Positions 33,655 through 42,251 of a DNA stretch of 64,000 nt are shown one piece after another. A program made the position numbers and the translations under genes. Source of the DNA: Ferruginibacter sp. HRS2-29 (GTDB taxonomy: Bacteria > Bacteroidota > Bacteroidia > Chitinophagales > Chitinophagaceae); assembly GCF_024343615.1 (NCBI RefSeq), contig NZ_RJUB01000008.1, positions 34,434 to 98,433 of the forward strand, given 5' to 3'. The stretch's first letter is position 1, and the number at the start of each line of letters is the position of its first letter. Below the pieces are notes generated by a model. It was not told the origin of the DNA. It saw nothing but the letters and a program-made list of their open reading frames with translations, and did not search any database.

Positions 33655-33799
33655 GCAGACGACCGATGAACGACCACCGACCACAGACGATAGATCACAG
33701 ACATTTCTTCAGGATTCCGCTCTGTAAATATTTTCAAACTTTATCCGGTTGGCCTCGTCAGACATAGGGCTCGTCGGTCGTCGCTCGTCAGTCGTCTGC
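33655..33799. repeat. Degenerate inverted CGACCGA word arrays
   Basis: The left array (33655-33704) holds GACGACCGATGAACGACCAC-type words. The right array (33755-33799) holds CGTCGGTCGTCGCTCGTCAG-type words, which are the reverse complement with several mismatches. The 50-base interior is AT-rich. It fills the gap between the convergent genes cvfB (stop 33652) and the L,D-transpeptidase (stop 33803). Same architecture as other arrays but a different word. Confidence 0.75.
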
Positions 33800-33802
33800 T
33801 TT

Positions 33803-35494
33803 CTATTTCTTAAACATTTTTGCTGTGAGGTCTTTATCGTGCCCGTAAATATCATCTGCAAAATGCAGCAGCCCTTCATCATCTACCCAGGCGGTGTAAT
33901 AGGTGATGAGTACCGGTACCGCAGGTTTTATCCTCACATACTTTTCCTTGTTGAGATGCATGGCTGAGTCGATCTTTCCGGCATTCCAGGAGGTATCGGA
34001 TTGCAGCAGGTAATTCGCCATTTTCGCCGGTTCGCTCAGGCGGATGCAACCATGGCTATATGCACGTTTGTCGTTCTTGAACAATCCTTTTGAAGGGGTA
34101 TCGTGAAAATAAATATCGTAGCTGTTAGGAAAAAGGAACTTCACCCTTCCCAATGAATTATTGCCGCCGGGTTTTTGCCTTACACGGGGGATACCATTGC
34201 CCCAGCTACCCACCACTTCCATATTTTGCCTGGCTAAATAAGCATTGCCGCTGCGGGCTATACCGGGCGCAATTTCTTTTTTAGAAATGCTGTAAGGCAC
34301 ATTCCAGTACGGACTGAATACAACAGTGTTGAGGTTGCCGGTAAACATGGTTGTTTTGCTCCCCTGCTTCCCTACCACCACTACCATGTCGAATACTTTT
34401 GTCTTGCCATCTTTTACATGCAGAATGAATTCGGGAATATTAACGGTGATGAGTTTCCCTTCGGGTTCGCTCACCAGCCATTGTGTACGACTCAGGTTGA
34501 TGAGGATCTGCGATATCCTTTTTTCCACCGGCACGTTCAGGTCTTTGATCTGGTTGTCGGTAAGTTTACCGGTAGGCTTGTAACCATGCCGTACCTGGAA
34601 TTTCCTGACAGCAGAATCAAGCTCTTCGTTGAAAAATTCCGTACTGTCGTTTACCGCGAGATCGCCGGTTATGAACAAATGCTCTTTCAGTATGGCTATC
34701 TGTTTTGACGTATCGGCCGAAGCAAATTCTTTGGCATTGACAGATAGTTTCGGCCAGCCGCCGTTCTTTTGTATTTCCACATATTTTACAAGTTGCTCTT
34801 TTAATTTTTTGTAGGAAGGGTTTACTCCTTCGTAATATTTTTTATCCTGGTTCTCTGCATCCAGCAGGTTGCTTACAAGCGAATCCGGATGTTGTTTTCT
34901 TACAGGAATGAAACTTTCGAGTTCTTTGCGTTCCACAAAACCTTTATCATAATTCAGTAGCGCGAACATGATATAATGATGCGTCATCTTCAATTCGGTA
35001 TTTAGCAGTACCGGATCCCTGGAAGTCCATCTGGTAGCCGTATCATCATCTGCCACGTAATTATCCATCCGCTTTTGCAACACACTATCGATAAGGCTTT
35101 TGCCATTGGCATAAGTGGTGAGGTAACTGTGCATGTTCCAGAAGCCGCGTGCCTGCTCGGTTGGGCCATCCTTGGAAAACCAGGAAAACTGGTAGTTACG
35201 GGCATTGTAAAAACTGATCATCCTGGAGCCCACTGAAGCGTCGATCTTATTATCCACCAGGTACTTTACCAGCGAACTGCTGTCGAAAAATATACGGCTG
35301 TAAGAATTGGTGGTATCGATGCTGTAATCCCTTGGTGTGATATTGGCTTCAGCTTTAAATTCTTCAGGATGAAACTCCTCGAATTTTTCTTCTATAGCCA
35401 CAACTTCAGGAACTTCCTTGTCCTTTTTTTTATTGGTACAGGAAAAGAATGTGATAGAAGTAAGAATAATAAGTGTAAAAATTTTCAATTTCAT
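33803..35494 (-). CDS. L,D-transpeptidase (YcbB-like), lipoprotein
   Basis: Peptidoglycan cross-linking (or wall-anchoring) enzyme in the periplasm. 563 residues. Lipobox Phe-Phe-Ser-Cys at about residue 19. Region 60-290 is a scaffold-like domain. A peptidoglycan-binding segment is at about 275-330 (AVRKFQVRHGYKPTGKLTDN). The catalytic YkuD domain occupies about 350-530, with the active-site motif AYSHGCIRLSEP, whose Cys is the nucleophile. The length and order match YcbB/LdtD, not the short ErfK type. The start at MKLKIFTLI (35494) is chosen because the lipoprotein signal begins there. Confidence 0.9.
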   Translation of the reverse strand: MKLKIFTLIILTSITFFSCTNKKKDKEVPEVVAIEEKFEEFHPEEFKAEANITPRDYSIDTTNSYSRIFFDSSSLVKYLVDNKIDASVGSRMISFYNARNYQFSWFSKDGPTEQARGFWNMHSYLTTYANGKSLIDSVLQKRMDNYVADDDTATRWTSRDPVLLNTELKMTHHYIMFALLNYDKGFVERKELESFIPVRKQHPDSLVSNLLDAENQDKKYYEGVNPSYKKLKEQLVKYVEIQKNGGWPKLSVNAKEFASADTSKQIAILKEHLFITGDLAVNDSTEFFNEELDSAVRKFQVRHGYKPTGKLTDNQIKDLNVPVEKRISQILINLSRTQWLVSEPEGKLITVNIPEFILHVKDGKTKVFDMVVVVGKQGSKTTMFTGNLNTVVFSPYWNVPYSISKKEIAPGIARSGNAYLARQNMEVVGSWGNGIPRVRQKPGGNNSLGRVKFLFPNSYDIYFHDTPSKGLFKNDKRAYSHGCIRLSEPAKMANYLLQSDTSWNAGKIDSAMHLNKEKYVRIKPAVPVLITYYTAWVDDEGLLHFADDIYGHDKDLTAKMFKK

Positions 35495-35812
35495 ACCGGG
35501 GTGTTTCGGGTAAATTTTATGCAAATTACTTATTATGCAGAAGTATTGTAAGAAATGCTTCGTTAATATTACCGGCCACTAAAATAAACGGCCAGGCTAT
35601 TTTGCGAAGATCATTCTGATCAGGAAAGTGAAAGCGCTATGCACAATCCCGTAAAATCTTTTAGTTGATAAATGATAAATTTTATTGACTACTAACATAC
35701 TTCAGACCCAGAGCCGGAGATAAAAATCGAAGTTGACACTTTATTTACAGTATAATCAATATGAAATTTGTATTTTGCGCCCGCAAAATTTCCTTAAAAC
35801 AAAAAATCATCC
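35495..35812. other. 318-base divergent intergenic region
   Basis: Lies between the L,D-transpeptidase start (minus) and the T9SS type A gene start (plus). No gene seen. A GGCC...GGCC hairpin with a 12-base loop is at about 35573-35592. A TATTTTG word at 35771-35777 lies just before the plus-strand gene and is one base short of the TAnnTTTG consensus. Nothing else stands out. Confidence 0.5.
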
Positions 35813-37927
35813 ATGAAAAAAATTTATGCTTTACTCTTCCTCTCGTTAGGGTATCACCTGGCTTTTTCGCAATGTACGCCGGCCACGGTAAGAGGAACCT
35901 CCACCATCAATACCCCTAACTATCCTTTGAACACGGCCTTTAACACCAGCACAACGTCTACGGGTGTTATCAACAACCTTAGTAGCGGAATGTTCAGTTT
36001 TACAGGCGCTGTAGCCGGAACTGCTGTCTGGTCAGGGGGTGTTCAGGTCCAAAACGATGCTACAGTAGGTAACTACATCTATGTACAGCCTACCAGTACC
36101 GACAATGCCACTTCGGCAAATGCAGCTACTTACACTATACAGTTTGCGGAGCCTGTTACTAACTTCAGCCTTCGTTGTGCAGGCCTCAACAACCTCGATC
36201 AGGTGATCATCAACGCATTCAATGGCGCTACACCCGTTACCATTTCTGCCGCTAACTTCAGCGATAACGTAGCCGATCCCGGTAACACGGGAGTAATAGT
36301 TATCTCCAATGGAAATACACTTACCGGTAATAATACCGCAGGGGGCACTTCTGTAAACACCAACAGGATAACGCTTACTATCCCTGGCCAGATAACAAGG
36401 ATCGTGATGACCAGTGGAAAGTCTGATAATTCTAACAGTACTGTGACCCTGGGCTTCACTTCTGTTTCGTACACAAGGTGCGTAAAAGTACCACCAGATC
36501 TGAATGCCACTTTTGTAAACACAGCAGTTACGGGCAATGTTGGAACAAACGATATCAAACCTACGGGCACTACATATGGAACAGCGACTGCAAAACCAGG
36601 TAATCCCGGCCCTGCAGTTCCTACCATCAATTCAGATGGCACTTACAGCTTTACTTCGGCAGTAGCCGGTGTCTTCAGGTTTACAGTGCCTATGTGCCCT
36701 GGCAGCGTAGTTGTACCAGATTGCGCTTTGGTAGACCTGATAATTACGGTAAGCGAGCCTGCTCTCATTACAAATAATCCTTTTGCCAACACCGATATGG
36801 CCACCACACCTATCAATACCGCTGTGACGTTGAACACACTGGCCAATGATAAAGCGGGCAACAACTCAACCGTTGTTTTAAATCCGGCTTCGGTAACGGT
36901 AACGGTGGCGCCATTGCATGGCACCACAAGTGTAAATACCACCACCGGGCAAATAACCTTTACACCTACTACAGGTTATACAGGTTATGATACTTTAACT
37001 TACCAGGTATGTGACCTGTCCACTCCAACGCCAAAATGCGCTACGGCCAGGCAGATCATCACCATCATCCCAGCAGGTACTGCTAACTCTACAGTGGCTG
37101 CGGATGATTACAACAGTACCCCATTAAATACGGCGGTGTCGGGCAATGTAAAAAACAATGATTCTGACCCTGAAAGCAATGTGCAGACTGTAACCGCACA
37201 AAACACGACCATTACAGGAAAAGGCACACTTTCTCTTGCTACAACTGGGGCTTATACCTTTACCCCTGTAACCGGCTTCAGCGGCCCGGTAAATTTCCCT
37301 TACCAGACGTGTGATAATGGCAGCCCATCAGTTTGTACAAATGCAACATTGTATATCCTGGTCTTCCCGTCAAATATATTACCGCTGAACCTCGTTTCTT
37401 TTACCGCGGTTCCTGAAGGTGGCAATACCAAACTTGCATGGATCAGCGAAAACCAGGTAAATGTCAACAGGTTTGAAATTCAGCGCTCTTCTGATAATTC
37501 CTCTTCTTTTTCGACCATCGGTAATGTTCCTGCAAATAACAGCCCATCGGGCCGATATGCTTATACCGATGTGAATGCAAGGAATTTTATGGAAAAGGGT
37601 TATTACCGTTTGAAAATAATTGACAATGACGGGGTGTTCAAATACAGCCCTGTAGTGTTTGTTAACTTCGGAAATACCACGGTAACCACCATTCGCCCCG
37701 CATTGGTAAGGGGTGGTGAAATAGTAACGGTCTACACAGGGTCTGCAAGAAGCCAGGGAACATATACTGGCGTGTTGTACAACCAGGCCGGGCAGTTATT
37801 GGAAAAATGGACTGCTCCATCCAATGGCTACAAACAGATTGAAACGGGCAAACTTTCAAAGGGTGTGTATATTGTCCGCATTATCCAGGACACGTTTACC
37901 AGCTCTGAGAAATTTGTAGTGCAATAA
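35813..37927 (+). CDS. T9SS type A cargo with Ig-like domains
   Basis: A 704-residue exported protein. Signal peptide 1-19 (ends Ala-Phe-Ser-Gln). Residues 20-225 are a beta-rich domain of the choice-of-anchor kind. Residues 325-515 include two cadherin/Ig-like modules (DMATTPINTAVTLNTLANDKA, then DDYNSTPLNTAVSGNVKNND) with typical TYTFTP and GYDTLTYQVCD strands. The T9SS type A-like C-terminal segment starts near 520 (LPLNLVSFTAVPEGGNTKLAW) and ends KLSKGVYIVRIIQDTF with SSEKFVVQ. Substrate or ligand unknown. It has its own bidirectional terminator. Base use is similar to neighbours. Confidence 0.85.
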   Translation: MKKIYALLFLSLGYHLAFSQCTPATVRGTSTINTPNYPLNTAFNTSTTSTGVINNLSSGMFSFTGAVAGTAVWSGGVQVQNDATVGNYIYVQPTSTDNATSANAATYTIQFAEPVTNFSLRCAGLNNLDQVIINAFNGATPVTISAANFSDNVADPGNTGVIVISNGNTLTGNNTAGGTSVNTNRITLTIPGQITRIVMTSGKSDNSNSTVTLGFTSVSYTRCVKVPPDLNATFVNTAVTGNVGTNDIKPTGTTYGTATAKPGNPGPAVPTINSDGTYSFTSAVAGVFRFTVPMCPGSVVVPDCALVDLIITVSEPALITNNPFANTDMATTPINTAVTLNTLANDKAGNNSTVVLNPASVTVTVAPLHGTTSVNTTTGQITFTPTTGYTGYDTLTYQVCDLSTPTPKCATARQIITIIPAGTANSTVAADDYNSTPLNTAVSGNVKNNDSDPESNVQTVTAQNTTITGKGTLSLATTGAYTFTPVTGFSGPVNFPYQTCDNGSPSVCTNATLYILVFPSNILPLNLVSFTAVPEGGNTKLAWISENQVNVNRFEIQRSSDNSSSFSTIGNVPANNSPSGRYAYTDVNARNFMEKGYYRLKIIDNDGVFKYSPVVFVNFGNTTVTTIRPALVRGGEIVTVYTGSARSQGTYTGVLYNQAGQLLEKWTAPSNGYKQIETGKLSKGVYIVRIIQDTFTSSEKFVVQ

Positions 37928-37940
37928 GACAAGCTTGTTT

Positions 37941-37991
37941 CCATAAACTAAAAGAGGTAAGATCGATGATCTTACCTCTTTTAGTTTATGG
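37941..37991. terminator. Bidirectional terminator with perfect 24-bp stem
   Basis: Arms 37941-37964 and 37968-37991 are perfectly complementary with a 3-base loop. The core (GAGGTAAGATC/GATCTTACCTC) is followed by TTTT on both strands. It separates the T9SS gene (stop 37927) from mnmE, which converges (stop 38045). Confidence 0.9.
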
Positions 37992-38044
37992 ATGTAGTTA
38001 CTTAAATGCAGCGAATAAAAAATTAAGATTATGCCGCAGGGTAA

Positions 38045-39421
38045 TCATTTTCCGATACAAAACTTGCTGAAGATAAAATCGAGCTTATCCTCATTGGTGA
38101 TCTCACCGGTTATTTCTCCCAGGTAGTAAAGGCAGCTTCTTATTTCCAGCGCCAGCAGATCGCCTGAAAGCTGCTGATCGAGCCCGTTGATGATATCGGT
38201 AAGCGTTATTTTTACTTTTTGCAATGCTTCATAATGCCTGATATTGGTCACCATACTACTGTCTTCTTCCAACGTACCCTGAACGGTGGTATCGTACAAA
38301 GCATTGGTCAGCTGATCGATGTTGATCTTGTTCTTTGCGGAAATGTGATAGATCGTTTCGCCGGACAATGTAAGTGGTGAAATGATATCAAGATCGGATT
38401 TATTAGCCACCAGCAGATAGTTAATACCGGCCTCTTTAAAAGCATTTACCTGCTGCTGAATCATTTCGCTGGTTTCTTCATTCACATCAAAAATGTACAG
38501 CACCACATCAGCGCTTTTCATTTTTTCCAGGCTTTTTTCTATACCAATATTTTCTATGACATCGTTGCTGTGCGAACGGATGCCAGCCGTATCGATCAGC
38601 CTGAAAAGGATGCCTCTGATATTCAGCACTTCTTCTATCGTATCGCGGGTAGTACCGGCGATCTCGCTTACGATGGCCCTGTTGTCATTGAGCAAAGTAT
38701 TCAGCAGTGTCGATTTTCCGGCATTGGGTTTACCGATGATGGCTACGCTGATGCCATTCTTTATCACATTGCCCAATTGGAACGAATCGATCAAACGGGT
38801 TGTTGTTGTATCGATATGCCGGATCAATTCATAGAATTTTGTCCTGTCGGCAAACTCTACATCTTCTGTTGCGAAGTCGAGTTCGAGTTCTATCAATGCC
38901 GCAAACTGTATCAATTGGTCCCGCATTTCTTTCAGCTGCCCCGAGAATCCGCCACGGATATTGTTCAAGGCATTTTTTTGAGAAGCTTTCGTGTTCGATG
39001 CGATCAGGTCGGCTACGGCTTCCGCCTGTGTGAGATCCATTCTTCCGTTCAAAAAAGAACGCTGGGTAAATTCACCGGGTCGGGCAAGCCTTGCCCCTTC
39101 TTCGATGCAGGCGCTCAGGATCTGTTGCTGTATGAATATGCTTCCATGGCAGCTGATCTCGATGATATCTTCGCCGGTATAACTTTTGGGGCCTTTGAAT
39201 ACAGCCACCACCACTTCATCGATCGCTTTCCCTTTTAATGAAAGAATGCCCACATGGAGCGTATGTGTTTTTTGTCCTGATATTTTTTTTGAAGGAAATA
39301 AGCGGTCGATGATGGAGAAGCTATCCACACCGCTTAATCGTATGGTAGCAATGGCCCCTATTCCTGGCGCTGTCGCAATCGCTGCAATCGTATCGCCCCA
39401 TCCCGAAAGTTTGTTGATCAT
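38045..39421 (-). CDS. mnmE: tRNA modification GTPase MnmE
   Basis: Works with MnmG to put carboxymethylaminomethyl on U34 of tRNAs, cytosolic, potassium-activated GTPase. 458 residues. N-terminal tetrahydrofolate-binding region, then the GTPase domain with G1 GKPNAGKS at 230-237, G2 GTTRDT, G3 DTAG (LIDTAGIRSHSND) and G4 NKSD. The C-terminal CIGK has the catalytic Cys expected from the family. The start ATG at 39421 gives a usual MINKLSGWGDTIAAIATAPG opening. It lies 38 bases behind the third exbD gene on the same strand. This link to the exb genes is not functional as far as is known. Confidence 0.96.
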   Translation of the reverse strand: MINKLSGWGDTIAAIATAPGIGAIATIRLSGVDSFSIIDRLFPSKKISGQKTHTLHVGILSLKGKAIDEVVVAVFKGPKSYTGEDIIEISCHGSIFIQQQILSACIEEGARLARPGEFTQRSFLNGRMDLTQAEAVADLIASNTKASQKNALNNIRGGFSGQLKEMRDQLIQFAALIELELDFATEDVEFADRTKFYELIRHIDTTTTRLIDSFQLGNVIKNGISVAIIGKPNAGKSTLLNTLLNDNRAIVSEIAGTTRDTIEEVLNIRGILFRLIDTAGIRSHSNDVIENIGIEKSLEKMKSADVVLYIFDVNEETSEMIQQQVNAFKEAGINYLLVANKSDLDIISPLTLSGETIYHISAKNKINIDQLTNALYDTTVQGTLEEDSSMVTNIRHYEALQKVKITLTDIINGLDQQLSGDLLALEIRSCLYYLGEITGEITNEDKLDFIFSKFCIGK

Positions 39422-39459
39422 GCTGCAAAGATACTAAGGCTCTGCCGCATCTGTATAAG

Positions 39460-39978
39460 CTACTGAAGCGCTTCTTTATCCTTAGGCTTAAGTTCAGCCA
39501 TATAATATCGTTTTACGGAACTGATGGCAGATTCGTCGATCACATTCACGAGGTTCTTCATGGAAGCCCCGTCGGATGCTTTGATGATCAGCATCATCCT
39601 GTCCTGGCCAAGCGCTTTTTTTACGGCTGCTTTTTTTCGAACGATAATACTCCGGATACCTTCCGCAGTGTAATCGGTCTGTTTGTATACGGCATTCTCA
39701 TCCAGTCCTTCATAGTAAAGTATCTTGTTGTTATCTCCCAGCACGACGGTGAGGGCGCAGGTCTCACATATCTTATCCACTCCACCCTCATGTTGGTCAT
39801 TTGGCATTACGATCTTCATCGCTTTAGGTTCTGCCATAGTGGTGGTGAATACAAAAAATGTGACGAGTAAAAAACCGAGATCAACCATTGGGGTAAGATC
39901 GACGCGGGTACTTTTTTTGATCATCCTTTTCACGCCGCCTTTTTGTTTACTGCTGCTGTTAGTGGTAATTTCTGCCAT
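39460..39978 (-). CDS. ExbD-like biopolymer transport protein (third copy)
   Basis: A 172-residue inner-membrane protein with one helix (about 27-46, DLTPMVDLGFLLVTFFVF) holding the conserved membrane Asp33, then a periplasmic domain. It would pair with an ExbB to energise TonB with proton motive force. It resembles the 182-residue ExbD at 40955-41503 closely in the N-terminal segment, suggesting a duplication. It is separated from tonB by a clear terminator, so it may be expressed separately from the exbB-tonB group, possibly together with mnmE. Confidence 0.88.
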   Translation of the reverse strand: MAEITTNSSSKQKGGVKRMIKKSTRVDLTPMVDLGFLLVTFFVFTTTMAEPKAMKIVMPNDQHEGGVDKICETCALTVVLGDNNKILYYEGLDENAVYKQTDYTAEGIRSIIVRKKAAVKKALGQDRMMLIIKASDGASMKNLVNVIDESAISSVKRYYMAELKPKDKEALQ

Positions 39979-40020
39979 AGTATATTTTTTTATAAAGATG
40001 TTTACGGCAGTTTATTCCAT

Positions 40021-40051
40021 AAAAAAACCTCCCGTTAAATCGGGAGGTTTT
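40021..40051 (-). terminator. Terminator after tonB
   Basis: On the minus strand: AAAACCTCCCG (40041-40051), 6-base loop, CGGGAGG, then seven T residues (40021-40027). It lies 19 bases beyond the tonB stop and before the third exbD gene. Confidence 0.92.
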
Positions 40052-40069
40052 ATGATTGATTTTTATTTC

Positions 40070-40903
40070 TTATTCTTCCGCTACCACGAAAGTGATAGGC
40101 TGACGGCGGTAAGCGTTTACGTTACGGCCATTCTGTAAAGCGGGTGTCCATTTCGGCCCTTTCTTGATAATCTTCACAGCTTCTTCTTCCATTCCGTAAC
40201 CGAATTTGGTTTCAGGTGTTACATCGCTGATGGTACCATCTCTACTTACGATGAAACGAACGATCACCTGGTAAGTTCCCGGAGGGGCGCCATTGTCTAC
40301 GGGGGCGTTTGCATTCAGGTTGTTACGGATGTAACGTGTCCAGGCTGCAGATCCACCAGGGAATTCGGCTTCTACCTCTACTTTATTAAAGATCTTGTTT
40401 TCGTCGTCATTTGTTTTTGGCACTTCCACTACCTGTGTACCTTTATCTTCCACAGGAGCCTGAACGATCTGAACCTTGTTATCAGATTCCACAGTTTTTG
40501 TACTGATGGTCTGATCTTCTTTGATCTCTTCGATCTTTTCTTCAGGTTTCACTTCTTCATCCTTTACGATCTTAGGCGGTGTAAACTGTACCTGGTTAAT
40601 CTCTGGTGGTGGCGGTGGTGTTGGTGGTGGTGGTGGCGGCGGTGGTGGTGGTGGTGCTTCGTCCTTAACCTGCGCCAACTCAGTATCTTTTACGTCGAAG
40701 ACGTCTTTGTCTGAGGTTTTGGTAAGCTGGCTGTAAACGATAGACCCGATGAACACCAGTAGCAGGATTGCTCCTGTTACGATCAGCGATTTTACCATAC
40801 GTTTATTGTATGTCTTCCGCAGATCGTAAGCGCCGTAGTCTTTGTTCTTACCCTCGAAGATGATATCGAGGATGTCAGCGTTTAAAATTTTATTTGCTTC
40901 CAT
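40070..40903 (-). CDS. tonB: Energy transducer TonB
   Basis: A 277-residue inner-membrane anchored protein that couples the proton motive force to outer-membrane TonB-dependent receptors. The N-terminal segment before the membrane helix (LDIIFEGKNKDYGAYDLRK) is typical of Bacteroidota TonB. One helix at about 36-56. A Pro-rich stretch (about 80-98) is followed by a Lys/Glu-rich linker. The C-terminal TonB domain runs from about 190, with AEFPGGSAAWTRYIRNNL and GPKWTPALQNGRNVNAYRRQPITF. It is preceded by exbB-exbD-exbD and closed by a terminator. A second TonB is at 63059-63904. Confidence 0.95.
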   Translation of the reverse strand: MEANKILNADILDIIFEGKNKDYGAYDLRKTYNKRMVKSLIVTGAILLLVFIGSIVYSQLTKTSDKDVFDVKDTELAQVKDEAPPPPPPPPPPPTPPPPPEINQVQFTPPKIVKDEEVKPEEKIEEIKEDQTISTKTVESDNKVQIVQAPVEDKGTQVVEVPKTNDDENKIFNKVEVEAEFPGGSAAWTRYIRNNLNANAPVDNGAPPGTYQVIVRFIVSRDGTISDVTPETKFGYGMEEEAVKIIKKGPKWTPALQNGRNVNAYRRQPITFVVAEE

Positions 40904-40954
40904 TATTAAATGTCGTTTGTTATTAGATTCAAAATACTTCCGGAGTCCACAAAC

Positions 40955-41503
40955 CTATTTTATACCATTTGCTTCCTCAGTCTTTTTGATTAATTCCTTT
41001 TCCGTCGGTGTCATTACAACTTCCGCGTAATGTCCTGCTTTCACACCCGAAATGGTCATTTCATCGAGGATGTTGATTGCATTTTTAAACGTAGAGGAAT
41101 CATCCGATTTGATGATATACATCAGATCGTCCAATGGTGTTGATTTCTTCTTCTCAACGATCAGGTTACGGATGTTTTTGAAATCGGTACTTTTGAATTG
41201 ATCGCTGATTGTAGCGGCTTCCAATTGCCCGTAATAGTAATAAACCTGGTCAGACTTTCCAAGAAGGATTGTCATAGCGCCGGAATTTTTTACTTTCTTT
41301 TCCTTTTCCTTATCATCTTTTGGCTCATTCATGTTCATTGCTGTACTCTGAGCCATTGTTGTTGTAAATACGAAGAAGGTAACCAACAGGAATCCGAGAT
41401 CCACCATCGGGGTAAGATCTACCCTGGTGGATAGTTTCTTTCCTTTTTTCACGCCCGGCCCTTTCTTATGGCCGCCGCCGGACGAGGTATCTAATTCTGC
41501 CAT
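40955..41503 (-). CDS. ExbD-like biopolymer transport protein (second copy)
   Basis: 182 residues: a flexible Gly/Lys-rich N-terminus (about 1-25), a membrane helix with the conserved Asp35 (DLTPMVDLGFLLVTFF), then a periplasmic domain. It is cotranscribed with exbB, the first exbD and tonB, judging by 27- and 51-base gaps. The C-terminal half is more like the ExbD at 39460-39978 than the one at 41531-42193. Paired ExbD proteins are usual in Bacteroidota and may form heteromeric complexes. Proton-driven partner of TonB. Confidence 0.9.
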   Translation of the reverse strand: MAELDTSSGGGHKKGPGVKKGKKLSTRVDLTPMVDLGFLLVTFFVFTTTMAQSTAMNMNEPKDDKEKEKKVKNSGAMTILLGKSDQVYYYYGQLEAATISDQFKSTDFKNIRNLIVEKKKSTPLDDLMYIIKSDDSSTFKNAINILDEMTISGVKAGHYAEVVMTPTEKELIKKTEEANGIK

Positions 41504-41530
41504 GTCGCTTTCTTTTTAGTAATTTAAAAA

Positions 41531-42193
41531 TTATTTTTCGCCTGAACCGCCGTTTTTGTTGTCATTGTACAGTTCGGAGCCTACAGGTACTGCCTGCCCG
41601 TTTGTTACAATCCTGAACTTATAGATCTCATTCTTTTTGAATGCTTCCTTGATGTTCCTGAAAGTCGGGTATTTGGCTTCGTTATCCCCTTTTACCAGCA
41701 ACATTTTCTGAAGAACCGTCTGGTCCCCACCTGCATACACATTGGTGATGCTGCGGACCCAATCGATCATCTGGTTGTTGGCGGTATCGGTAGGGATACC
41801 AGGCAAAGCGCTGGCTGCCGGAGGCACTGCCGCATCCAGGTAAGATTTAACCTGGTTAAAAGGAACGCCGATGAATTGTTCTTTGTTCCATTTAGCTAAT
41901 TCTGCCGGAGTAAGACCGAGGGCTTTCGTATCATTGATATTCTTTAAAATATCTGCTTTTTTAGTATCGTCACCCAGCATCAGGAAAGTTCTTCCATCTG
42001 CGGTAAGTGTGATCACTATTGATTTATCAGGTACCGCGGTAGCCGACACAGAGTTCGGTGGAGTAACCGCGAGCACTTCCGGTGGTTTTTGCTTTGTTGC
42101 CAAAATGAAGAACGACAACAACAGAAAGGCCACATCACACATCGCAGTCATATCTACGATGGTACTCTTTCGTGGTATTTTAACTTTTGGCAT
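41531..42193 (-). CDS. ExbD-like biopolymer transport protein (first copy, long form)
   Basis: 220 residues. Short basic N-terminus, membrane helix with Asp20 (DMTAMCDVAFLLLSFFIL), periplasmic part about 185 residues, longer than usual ExbD (about 140-180 in total). A segment around 85-150 (LGLTPAELAKWNKEQFIGVP, then a Pro/Ala-rich PPAASALPGIP) is an insertion relative to the short ExbD forms. Its C-terminus is a disordered GSELYNDNKNGGSGEK. It lies directly behind exbB. It works in the ExbBD-TonB complex. Confidence 0.88.
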   Translation of the reverse strand: MPKVKIPRKSTIVDMTAMCDVAFLLLSFFILATKQKPPEVLAVTPPNSVSATAVPDKSIVITLTADGRTFLMLGDDTKKADILKNINDTKALGLTPAELAKWNKEQFIGVPFNQVKSYLDAAVPPAASALPGIPTDTANNQMIDWVRSITNVYAGGDQTVLQKMLLVKGDNEAKYPTFRNIKEAFKKNEIYKFRIVTNGQAVPVGSELYNDNKNGGSGEK

Positions 42194-42251
42194 TTCTTTT
42201 TGTTTTAAAAATGATGTTACTTAGATACGATCTCTTGATATTTCCATACAA

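Noticed and set aside
35733..35756. TTGACA and TATAAT upstream of the T9SS gene at 35813
   Set aside because: The two boxes are only 12 bases apart instead of about 17, and Bacteroidota promoters do not use this consensus.
38570..39238. Plus-strand ORF of 222 codons opposite mnmE
   Set aside because: Antisense shadow of a conserved GTPase gene; no family features.
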